A stretch of 64,000 bases of DNA, taken from assembly GCA_963995525.1 (NCBI GenBank), contig OZ023217.1:27021587-27085586 (forward strand), written 5' to 3'. Position numbers and translations under genes: made by a program. Below are positions 50,464-62,593 of the stretch, one piece after another (the first letter of the stretch is position 1; the number at the start of each line of letters is the position of its first letter). The stretch is from Escarpia spicata (Eukaryota; Annelida; Polychaeta; Sabellida; Siboglinidae). The notes beneath the pieces are model-generated. The model saw nothing but the letters and a program-made list of their open reading frames with translations. It did no database searches and had not been told where the DNA came from.

Positions 50464-53172
50464 TACACACACTGTGCATTACACTCATGGTGGGTGGAGT
50501 TCTCATAGCCTTCCGCGATGACATTGCAGCAGAACCACTTACAAAACTAAACTCAAGCTGTGAAATAGTATGGACAAAAATCCATTTCACACGAAACAAA
50601 TCCATATACTTTGCATCCTACTACCGACCCCCCAGTGACCACCTTCAATCCCTTGAAGCTCTTCACGAGTCCCTAACAAAACTGTACAGATCACAAAAGC
50701 TTCTCCTAATATAGTTATAGCAGGTGACTCCAACCAGATATTAACTGGGGCAAGCAGCAAACCACTGACAACTGAACTGCCAGCAAGTATAACAAACTGC
50801 TAGAAATAATTAGAGAATTTGGATTACAAAACATGGTCAACGATCCCATACGAGTTGATTCCGGCAATATCCCTGACCTCATACTCACTTCTAAACCATC
50901 GATAACTGCTAACACTCACACCACTCCCGGCATGGGTGATCATGAAGCTGTGACCTTTAACGTAAACCTCAATCCAATCCGTAACAGTAAACCACCACAC
51001 AAAGTGTTCCAATATAAATCTGCAAACTGGGTTAAGCTTAAAGATGACATAAAACAACTAACAACAACATACTTTGACACGAACCCAAATTCAACAGGTC
51101 AACACAAATTGGGACTTTTTCCGGAACGATCTTACTTCACTAGTCAACAATAATATCCCCAGCCGCAACACCAAAGCAAAAACCCTCTTCCCCTGGATAA
51201 CACGTGAAATAATAAGAATGCAAAGAATACGCAACAAAAGCCATTAAAAAGCAAAACAAACTGGACGTAATGGTGACTGGGAAAGGGTTAGGCAACTCCG
51301 AAAACAAGCCACAAAAGCTGCAACCAAATCGTACTCAGACTATCTAAACAATCACATTGGAGACAGCCTAAAAACAAACCCAAAACAATTCTGGTCATTC
51401 ATTAAAGCAAACAAACGAGAATACATTGGCATCCCTACACTGCAAGCAAACGACCAACCAATCACAAATGATCACGATAAAGCAAATACACTTAACAACC
51501 AATTTAGTTCCGTGTTTACTCAAGAAATCTACCCCATCCCCCAACTAGCTCCATCCATCTATCCCGACATGCCCTCCATCGAAATCAGGATAGACGGAGT
51601 AATTAAGCAACTGAAAAACCTAAACCAAAATAAAGCTACAGGCCCCGACGAATACCCAGCCAGAGTCCTTAAAGAGACTGCAGTGGAAACTGTCCCCATC
51701 ATCACACCCATTTTCCAGCAGTCATACAACACTTGCAAACTCCCAGATGACTGGCTCCAAGCACTAGTAACACCAATACACCAAAAAGCCACAAATCAGA
51801 CCCTGCTAATGATAGACCAATTTCGTTAACATGCATCCTCTGCAAAGTTATGGAGCACATCATTTTAAGCAACATGTGGAAACACACAAACACATCATCA
51901 TCCACTTCCAACATGGATTCCAACCAGGTCTGTCTTTTGAATCCCAACTTATCGAGACAGTCCACGACTGGTTGACTGCTATGGACAATAAGACACAAAT
52001 AGATGCCATCCTACTCGATTTCGCCAAAGCCTTCAACAAAGTCCCACATAAACGCCTCCTATCCAAATTAGCTTTCTATGGAATAACTGGAAACACAAAA
52101 CTGGATCAAATCGTTTCTATCCAATCGCAAACAGAGAGTCTCAGTCAATGGAGCCCTGTCGGACATCACAAATGTTACATCTGGTGTACCACAGGGCTCA
52201 GTCCCTAGGACCTGTCCTATTTTTACTCTACATAAACGACATAACCGAAAATGTCCAATCTTCCGTACGTCTCTTTGCAGACGACAGCATTATATATCGC
52301 AAAATTACATCCGAAACCGACCACGAAACTCTCCAATCTGACCTGATCAAACTCCAAACATGGTCTAATAAATGGCAGATGGAATTTAACATATCTAAAT
52401 GTGTGCATCTCCTAATAACAAACAAAACCAAACCCAGACTACATTCATATTCACTATTTGGCATACAACTCTCTAACGCCTCTAGCCACATATATCTTGG
52501 AATAAAATTAGATTCTAAACTAACCTGGGCTAACCATATTACTGACATAGCTTCAAAATCTTCAAAAGTCCTAGGCATGGTCAAACGAACCCTCGGACCA
52601 TGCAAACCTGAACTAAAAGAAACAGCCTATAACATGCTAATCCGACCAAAACTCGAGTATGCCTCTCCCATATGGAACCCACACACTGCCACCCAAATTG
52701 AACACCTTGAAAGAGTACAACACTGTGCTGCCAGATTTGTCAGAAATGACCACAGACGCCAAACAAACGCAGCAGACCTAATAGCCATCCTTGGATGGTC
52801 AACTCTTGAACGACGACGCATTATCAAACAAGCCATGACATTTACAAAATATTAAATAACAATCAACATCACACCCTCACCAGGTCTACTAACACAGTAA
52901 AAAAACCGTGCATCAATGCAGCAGTGTTCTCTTTCTACCCCCGAGCAGTTCGAATCTGGAATATGATTCCACCACCGATTACTGAACTAGAAAGCCCCAT
53001 AGCGTTTCAAACAGCGATCATGAACCTCCCTTTCACCACACCCAATCATCTAAAGTGCCTATAAAATAAACAAACTACCCATAACGCATGCGCACAAACA
53101 AGCACAACACAACTCCTGCGTTAGCACAAGTTTGGGCTGTTTTGGAGTAAATCACCTGACCTAAGACAAAAA
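50464..53172 (+). mobile_element. LINE B, unit 9
   Basis: Ala to Pro at KPPHKVF near 50993 (units 9-11); SSHIYLG, WNPH, 7-A tract near 52900. RT fragment ORF at 52148-52855. Confidence 0.88.
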
Positions 53173-53480
53173 GGCACAACAAAGCCTGTTCTTCCTGAGG
53201 CAGCTCAGGGAGATTCGGCATTGTTCAGGAGATTACGATACGGTTCTACTGCGCAAACATTGAAAGTATCCCCACTTTCTCAATTGTAATTTGGTTTGGC
53301 TGCGCCAGTCAGGAGGAGAAACAACGGCTACAAATTATATTGAAAAGCGCATCTAGAATCACTGGGCGGGAGTTCCCATCCATTGGTTCTATTTACCATG
53401 TTGGCTGTGCGCGAAAATCCAAGAGCATTGTATATGATACTTCATTACGTGTTACCCAGCAGAACTGCTTTGCAAGTTAG
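53173..53480 (+). mobile_element. LINE A right part, unit 9
   Basis: ATT in place of ATG near 53289. Confidence 0.82.
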
Positions 53481-53823
53481 TTACATTGATCGGGGTATTT
53501 AAAAATAAACTTCCGTCATGGAGGTGACATGGCGTCATGGAGGTGACATGTTGTCATGGTAAATACTGGCACACAGGCTCGTAACCAAACAAGTGTGATG
53601 GAATGATACAAACCCGTACCTACCTGGCATGCACATTTCTCATTTCGCTTTATTAAGTAGGCATACACGCTTGGCATTTGTGCTTACAAGAAACTAGTCT
53701 ACATTAGTAATAGCGATCACTAGCGACACATCAAACGTGTATCATTGAATTCATTTGAAGAAGCCAGGTATTAAGGCCATCTCTTAATCAAACGTATACA
53801 CAGATGTTCCTGGCCCCTGCTGC

Positions 53824-54898
53824 TTAATGACTAGAGACGGAACTTGGCGGACGACATTGCATGAATCCAGCCAAGCGATGTCGTGCGTTTTTTGGCCATC
53901 TGTACCGTTCGTTCCCACATAACCGACAGAACATGAATAAACCTATCTTACACTTGGGAAGCTCAGCACAGTATTTTCCATGCAGCCGAATCATTGTCTC
54001 TGAGCGTATTCTTCATGGCATTTTCACCACATTTTTTTTGATTGAGTCTCATCTAGTAATAATCCTACTGCTATCTCTGCATAGGACTGTCTTGACATTG
54101 CCTGATAGTCTGTCCTAGTGATTTGTGAATGTTTCTTGTGTAGTTAGTCAAGTTCTCCATTCCACGAGTCAGCTTTTTGGGGATGCCGAGAACACCATGA
54201 GCCATTGCAAGCATCCTGTACTTCTCTATGCGGAAATACATCAATTTGGTAATCATTTACTTTTATTTATATGACTTGGATCTTCTGTCACTTCTCCTTG
54301 ATGCCTGACACCACAGCTGTTGAAGTCAATTGCTTGCGCATCTTTAGAGTAAGTTTGCTCTTGCTGTTTCGCAGCAAACGGTTAACATGTCTTGTTTGTG
54401 TCGACTTGCCCAGTTGTGATTTAAGGCGCTGTAATCTTTTTCTGTATTTTTCTGCTCTATGGTTTGATTTATCCATTTCCTTCTCCAATTTCTTCATTCC
54501 CCTGTACAAATTGCTACTGTCCTGCCGCACTCGTTGACGACCACGTTGCTTCTGTAGTGATTCGTTCTGACGTGTTTGTTGCATCGTGTTTGCTGCATCT
54601 GCATTAGCACCACTGTCGTCTTGTTATGGTGATGTTGTTGGGGTGTTTTGCTGAAGTAAACATAGTTGTTGCTGGTGAGCCTTTTTCTTTGCTCGAGAAT
54701 GCTCAGCTGACTCTCGCCACCTTTGTCTCTGCTGTCTCACATCCCTGTTGCATACCTCAATTTGTTTCTGTCTCTGTTGCCAACGTTGTATATCCTTTTT
54801 TTTTAATCTTCATATATGTCAGTGTTTTGTGCATATACGGTTCCTGGTGTTGCACCTCAGATTTCTTTTACCAGTTCTTTTCCTCGTGTGTGATCCAT
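53824..54898 (-). pseudogene. Minus-strand gene remnant, units 9/10
   Basis: Carries the unit 8 set of variants, including the 2-bp deletion, but keeps the full coiled-coil ORF (54288-54584). Confidence 0.6.
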
Positions 54899-55897
54899 TG
54901 TTTTATCTCTAGAATACATGCAAAACGTCAAAATCAATATATGGTCCTTGCAGATCAATATCTTTTGCTGGTGATAATGCTTTATTAATTGACATTATTT
55001 AATCTTGAGGAGATGAGAAAGCAATCCACACTCAACTGGTGTCATGGAGTGCCCCTCCAAGACATCCACTTCCAATAAAATGGCCATGAAATGAATGACA
55101 TTGGATTGGGCACGCAATAGATGTTATGCTGTTCCTGCATGTAAGAACATATTTAAATGCACATATGCCCCATTCACTAACAAGAAATTAAATAATTGTA
55201 CTATTCATTAACTCCATGACACAACAGTCACTCCGTGACATGTTCATTTGTCATGGAATGATTGTCATGGAGTGATACATTCAATTCATAGTCAGTTGGT
55301 TTAATTACTATTTTTATGATTGGTAGTGTCAGGCAGATAGGTTAACTGATAAGTGGGGAGTGGATGTCACTGAGGTGACAATGAATTAACACATGCATTG
55401 GTATACTAGCACATTATATCGGATAGTTCAAACAGTTTTTATTGCACACAATCTTACCATGTTTCACTGCCAGCAGTATGTGTTTGAGAAAAGGGAGCAC
55501 CACCAGCCTGCTTCAACAACACTTAGTAACCCGTTGCAAAGGTCAATTGTAGTACAATGTCGTGGAGTGACACAAATCAGTGGGAAAATGTTACTTATAG
55601 CTGTAACAAGTAAAATACAAATATATTTGTTTCAACAGTTGTTTTATTATTAAAGTAAATACATCGATTACTGGAACAGGGCACATTTGAATCAATTCTA
55701 CATCTTGAAATTATCTGAATAAACATTGACTAAGTTGAGAACTTGTACTGGGACATAGTAACTTTGCGTCATGGAGTGACATTTGACATTTCAGTCTACA
55801 TCTGTTGGTATACCAAAAGTGATAAATATTTTAGTATATATTCATAAACTTTAAGGAGGGCTATGTCCAAAACATTACTTGTAAATAAAAATTTTCA

Positions 55898-56526
55898 ATG
55901 AACAGGACCTCTTGCAATATGTGGACACAAAAATTAACAAAAAAAATGGAAACCCTAATCAATAGACGATGCGGTAGCTTTATGACTGCATCACATTCTG
56001 AAGAAAGGACAGGAACCTATGCCAGGACCCTGTTCATTGACTTCAGCTCAGCATTCAACATCATCTTCTTCAGGCTGTTGAATGTACATCCTGCCATGTG
56101 TCACTGGGTCCTTAACTTTCTACTTCACAGGCCTCAATGTACCAAAATCAATAACTCTCTCCAGACGTCTTATCCTGAATACAAGTTGTGAGCTATCCCC
56201 CTTCTTGTTTAATATCTTCACAAATGACTGTGTCTCCGTGGACCAATCGGTCCTTGTGATCAAGTTATCCGATGGCACCACTGTGAAGGGCTGCATTGAG
56301 AAGGCGGATGAGACGGCATAAAGGGAGGAGATTCAGATAATGTTTTGCTGGTGTGCGGATAACAACCTCAAATTAAAAGTTTCAAAGACTAAAGAAATGA
56401 TTGTTGATTTTCGCAAAAAGAAGTCTCCCATCCGCCCTCTTTCCATAAATGGCGTGGAGGTCGAGCAGGTTGAATATTTTAGATTCTTTGGAACAACGAT
56501 TTCAAGCGATCTCAGCCTGGGCACAA
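55898..56526 (+). mobile_element. LINE A left part, unit 10
   Basis: Beta type with TKKMET, matching unit 9. Confidence 0.85.
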
Positions 56527-59235
56527 TACACACACTGTGCATTACACTCATGGTGGGTGGAGTTCTCATAGCCTTCCGCGATGACATTGCAGCAGAACCA
56601 CTTACAAAACTAAACTCAAGCTGTGAAATAGTATGGACAAAAATCCATTTCACACGAAACAAATCCATATACTTTGCATCCTACTACCGACCCCCCAGTG
56701 ACCACCTTCAATCCCTTGAAGCTCTTCACGAGTCCCTAACAAAACTGTACAGATCACAAAAGCTTCTCCTAATATAGTTATAGCAGGTGACTCCAACCAG
56801 ATATTAACTGGGGCAAGCAGCAAACCACTGACAACTGAACTGCCAGCAAGTATAACAAACTGCTAGAAATAATTAGAGAATTTGGATTACAAAACATGGT
56901 CAACGATCCCATACGAGTTGATTCCGGCAATATCCCTGACCTCATACTCACTTCTAAACCATCGATAACTGCTAACACTCACACCACTCCCGGCATGGGT
57001 GATCATGAAGCTGTGACCTTTAACGTAAACCTCAATCCAATCCGTAACAGTAAACCACCACACAAAGTGTTCCAATATAAATCTGCAAACTGGGTTAAGC
57101 TTAAAGATGACATAAAACAACTAACAACAACATACTTTGACACGAACCCAAATTCAACAGGTCAACACAAATTGGGACTTTTTCCGGAACGATCTTACTT
57201 CACTAGTCAACAATAATATCCCCAGCCGCAACACCAAAGCAAAAACCCTCTTCCCCTGGATAACACGTGAAATAATAAGAATGCAAAGAATACGCAACAA
57301 AAGCCATTAAAAAGCAAAACAAACTGGACGTAATGGTGACTGGGAAAGGGTTAGGCAACTCCGAAAACAAGCCACAAAAGCTGCAACCAAATCGTACTCA
57401 GACTATCTAAACAATCACATTGGAGACAGCCTAAAAACAAACCCAAAACAATTCTGGTCATTCATTAAAGCAAACAAACGAGAATACATTGGCATCCCTA
57501 CACTGCAAGCAAACGACCAACCAATCACAAATGATCACGATAAAGCAAATACACTTAACAACCAATTTAGTTCCGTGTTTACTCAAGAAATCTACCCCAT
57601 CCCCCAACTAGCTCCATCCATCTATCCCGACATGCCCTCCATCGAAATCAGGATAGACGGAGTAATTAAGCAACTGAAAAACCTAAACCAAAATAAAGCT
57701 ACAGGCCCCGACGAATACCCAGCCAGAGTCCTTAAAGAGACTGCAGTGGAAACTGTCCCCATCATCACACCCATTTTCCAGCAGTCATACAACACTTGCA
57801 AACTCCCAGATGACTGGCTCCAAGCACTAGTAACACCAATACACCAAAAAGCCACAAATCAGACCCTGCTAATGATAGACCAATTTCGTTAACATGCATC
57901 CTCTGCAAAGTTATGGAGCACATCATTTTAAGCAACATGTGGAAACACACAAACACATCATCATCCACTTCCAACATGGATTCCAACCAGGTCTGTCTTT
58001 TGAATCCCAACTTATCGAGACAGTCCACGACTGGTTGACTGCTATGGACAATAAGACACAAATAGATGCCATCCTACTCGATTTCGCCAAAGCCTTCAAC
58101 AAAGTCCCACATAAACGCCTCCTATCCAAATTAGCTTTCTATGGAATAACTGGAAACACAAAACTGGATCAAATCGTTTCTATCCAATCGCAAACAGAGA
58201 GTCTCAGTCAATGGAGCCCTGTCGGACATCACAAATGTTACATCTGGTGTACCACAGGGCTCAGTCCCTAGGACCTGTCCTATTTTTACTCTACATAAAC
58301 GACATAACCGAAAATGTCCAATCTTCCGTACGTCTCTTTGCAGACGACAGCATTATATATCGCAAAATTACATCCGAAACCGACCACGAAACTCTCCAAT
58401 CTGACCTGATCAAACTCCAAACATGGTCTAATAAATGGCAGATGGAATTTAACATATCTAAATGTGTGCATCTCCTAATAACAAACAAAACCAAACCCAG
58501 ACTACATTCATATTCACTATTTGGCATACAACTCTCTAACGCCTCTAGCCACACATATCTTGGAATAAAATTAGATTCTAAACTAACCTGGGCTAACCAT
58601 ATTACTGACATAGCTTCAAAATCTTCAAAAGTCCTAGGCATGGTCAAACGAACCCTCGGACCATGCAAACCTGAACTAAAAGAAACAGCCTATAACATGC
58701 TAATCCGACCAAAACTCGAGTATGCCTCTCCCATATGGAACCCATATACTGCCACCCAAATTGAACACCTTGAAAGAGTACAACACTGTGCTGCCAGATT
58801 TGTCAGAAATGACCACAGACGCCAAACAAACGCAGCAGACCTAATAGCCATCCTTGGATGGTCAACTCTTGAACGACGACGCATTATCAAACAAGCCATG
58901 ACATTTACAAAATATTAAATAACAATCAACATCACACCCTCACCAGGTCTACTAACACAGTAAAAAAACCGTGCATCAATGCAGCAGTGTTCTCTTTCTA
59001 CCCCCGAGCAGTTCGAATCTGGAATATGATTCCACCACCGATTACTGAACTAGAAAGCCCCATAGCGTTTCAAACAGCGATCATGAACCTCCCTTTCACC
59101 ACACCCAATCATCTAAAGTGCCTATAAAATAAACAAACTACCCATAACGCATGCGCACAAACAAGCACAACACAACTCCTGCGTTAGCACAAGTTTGGGC
59201 TGTTTTGGAGTAAATCACCTGACCTAAGACAAAAA
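56527..59235 (+). mobile_element. LINE B, unit 10
   Basis: KPPHKVF as in unit 9, but SSHTYLG and WNPY (near 58553 and 58744) as in the alpha copies, then the 7-A tract of units 8/9. RT fragment ORF at 58211-58918. Confidence 0.88.
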
Positions 59236-59543
59236 GGCACAACAAAGCCTGTTCTTCCTGAGGCAGCTCAGGGAGATTCGGCATTGTTCAGGAGATTACG
59301 ATACGGTTCTACTGCGCAAACATTGAAAGTATCCCCACTTTCTCAATTGTAATGTGGTTTGGCTGCGCCAGTCAGGAGGAGAAACAACGGCTACAAATTA
59401 TATTGAAAAGCGCATCTAGAATCACTGGGCGGGAGTTCCCATCCATTGGTTCTATTTACCATGTTGGCTGTGCGCGAAAATCCAAGAGCATTGTATATGA
59501 TACTTCATTACGTGTTACCCAGCAGAACTGCTTTGCAAGTTAG
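59236..59543 (+). mobile_element. LINE A right part, unit 10
   Basis: ATG present at 59352, unlike its left-hand match unit 9. Confidence 0.82.
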
Positions 59544-59886
59544 TTACATTGATCGGGGTATTTAAAAATAAACTTCCGTCATGGAGGTGACATGGCGTCA
59601 TGGAGGTGACATGTTGTCATGGTAAATACTGGCACACAGGCTCGTAACCAAACAAGTGTGATGGAATGATACAAACCCGTACCTACCTGGCATGCACATT
59701 TCTCATTTCGCTTTATTAAGTAGGCATACACGCTTGGCATTTGTGCTTACAAGAAACTAGTCTACATTAGTAATAGCGATCACTAGCGACACATCAAACG
59801 TGTATCATTGAATTCATTTGAAGAAGCCAGGTATTAAGGCCATCTCTTAATCAAACGTATACACAGATGTTCCTGGCCCCTGCTGC

Positions 59887-60965
59887 TTAATGACTAGAGA
59901 CGGAACTTGGCGGACGACATTGCATGAATCCAGCCAAGCGATGTCGTGCTTTTTTTGGCCATCTGTACCGTTGGTTCCCACATAACCGACAGAACATGAA
60001 TAAACCTATCTTACACTTGGGAAGCTTAGCACAGTATTTTCCATGCAGCCGAATCATTGTCTCTGAGCGTATTCTTCATGGCATTTTCACCACATTTTTT
60101 GTGATTGAGTCTCATCTAGTAATAATCCTACTGCTATCTCTGCATAGGACTGTCTTGACATTGCCTGATAGTCTCTGTCCTAGTGATTTGTGAATGTTTC
60201 TTGTGTAGTTAGTCAAGTTCTCCATTCCACGAGTCAGCTTTTTGGGGATGCCGAGAACACCATGAGCCATTGCAAGCATCCTGTACTTCTCTATGCGGAA
60301 ATACATCAATTTGGTATAATCATTTACTTTTATTTATATGACTTGGATCTTCTGTCACTTCTCCTTGATGCCTGACACCACAGCTGTTGAAGTCAATTGC
60401 TTGCGCATCTTTAGAGTAAGTTTGCTCTTGCTGTTTCGCAGCAAACGGTTAACATGTCTTGTTTGTGTCGACTTGCCCAGTTGTGATTTAAGGCGCTGTA
60501 ATCTTTTTCTGTATTTTTCTGCTCTATGGTTTGATTTATCCATTTCCTTCTCCAATTTCTTCATTCCCCTGTACAAATTGCTACTGTCCTGCCGCACTCG
60601 TTGACGACCACGTTGCTTCTGTAGTGATTCGTTCTGACGTGTTTGTTGCATCGTGTTTGCTGCATCTGCATTAGCACCACTGTCGTCTTGTTATGGTGAT
60701 GTTGTTGGGGTGTTTTGCTGAAGTAAACATAGTTGTTGCTGGTGAGCCTTTTTCTTTGCTCGAGAATGCTCAGCTGACTCTCGCCACCTTTGTCTCTGCT
60801 GTCTCACATCCCTGTTGCATACCTCAATTTGTTTCTGTCTCTGTTGCCAACGTTGTCTATCCTTTTTTTTTAATCTTCATATATTTCAGTGTTTTGTGCA
60901 TATACGGTTCCTGGTGTTGCACCTCAGATTTCTTTTACCAGTTCTTTTCCTCGTGTGTGATCCAT
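59887..60965 (-). pseudogene. Minus-strand gene remnant, units 10/11
   Basis: TTGGTATAATC type, matching units 5 and 6 and not unit 9. Coiled-coil ORF at 60355-60651. Confidence 0.6.
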
Positions 60966-61964
60966 TGTTTTATCTCTAGAATACATGCAAAACCTCAAAA
61001 TCAATATATGGTCCTTGCAGATCAATATCTTTTGCTGGTGATAATGCTTTATTAATTGACATTATTTAATCTTGAGGAGATGAGAAAGCAATCCACACTC
61101 AACTGGTGTCATGGAGTGCCCCTCCAAGACATCCACTTCCAATAAAATGGCCATGAAATGAATGACATTGGATTGGGCACGCAATAGATGTTATGCTGTT
61201 CCTGCATGTAAGAACATATTTAAATGCACATATGCCCCATTCACTAACAAGAAATTAAATAATTGTACTATTCATTAACTCCATGACACAACAGTCACTC
61301 CGTGACATGTTCATTTGTCATGGAATGATTGTCATGGAGTGATACATTCAATTCATAGTCAGTTGGTTTAATTACTATTTTTATGATTGGTAGTGTCAGG
61401 CAGATAGGTTAACTGATAAGTGGGGAGTGGATGTCACTGAGGTGACAATGAATTAACACATGCATTGGTATACTAGCACATTATATCGGATAGTTCAAAC
61501 AGTTTTGATTGCACACAATCTTACCATGTTTCACTGCCAGCAGTATGTGTTTGAGAAAAGGGAGCACCACCAGCCTGCTTCAACAACACTTAGTAACCCG
61601 TTGCAAAGGTCAATTGTAGTACAATGTCGTGGAGTGACACAAATCAGTGGGAAAATGTTACTTATAGCTGTAACAAGTAAAATACAAATATATTTGTTTC
61701 AACAGTTGTTTTATTATTAAAGTAAATACATCGATTACTGGAACAGGGCACATTTGAATCAATTCTACATCTTGAAATTATCTGAATAAACATTGACTAA
61801 GTTGAGAACTTGTACTGGGACATAGTAACTTTGCGTCATGGAGTGACATTTGACATTTCAGTCTACATCTGTTGGTATACCAAAAGTGATAAATATTTTA
61901 GTATATATTCATAAACTTTAAGGAGGGCTATGTCCAAAACATTACTTGTAAATAAAAATTTTCA

Positions 61965-62593
61965 ATGAACAGGACCTCTTGCAATATGTGGACACAAAAA
62001 TTAACAAAAAATATGGAAACCCTAATCAATAGACGATGCGGTAGCTTTATGACGGCATCACATTCTGAAGAAAGGACAGGAACCTATGCCAGGACCCTGT
62101 TCATTGACTTCAGCTCAGCATTCAACATCATCTTCTTCAGGCTGTTGAATGTACATCCTGCCATGTGTCACTGGGTCCTTAACTTTCTACTTCACAGGCC
62201 TCAATGTACCAAAATCAATAACTCTCTCCAGACGTCTTATCCTGAATACAAGTTGTGAGCTATCCCCCTTCTTGTTTAATATCTTCACAAATGACTGTGT
62301 CTCCGTGGACCAATCGGTCCTTGTGATCAAGTTATCCGATGGCACCACTGTGAAGGGCTGCATTGAGAAGGCGGATGAGACGGCATAAAGGGAGGAGATT
62401 CAGATAATGTTTTGCTGGTGTGCGGATAACAACCTCAAATTAAAAGTTTCAAAGACTAAAGAAATGATTGTTGATTTTCGCAAAAAGAAGTCTCCCATCC
62501 GCCCTCTTTCCATAAATGGCGTGGAGGTCGAGCAGGTTGAATATTTTAGATTCTTTGGAACAACGATTTCAAGCGATCTCAGCCTGGGCACAA
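61965..62593 (+). mobile_element. LINE A left part, unit 11
   Basis: Beta type (FCWCADN, FFGTT) but TKNMET and GACGGCATC, unlike units 9 and 10. Confidence 0.85.

Larger units (their letters stand above)
48523..54585 (+). repeat. Array unit 9 (beta class)
   Basis: Length 6063 bp. Its right part matches unit 8 (2-bp deletion near 54110, GCGTTTTTTGG near 53885). Its left part shares ACCACACAAAG near 50993 with units 10 and 11, and a run of seven A near 49875 with unit 10. Confidence 0.98.
54586..60652 (+). repeat. Array unit 10 (beta class, patchwork mosaic)
   Basis: Length 6067 bp. The left part matches unit 9. Near 58553-58747 it carries the TATATG-type alpha bases instead. The 7-A tract near 58963 is again unit 8/9 type. 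From 59352 onward it matches units 5 and 6. At least three switches of haplotype lie within one copy. Confidence 0.98.
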
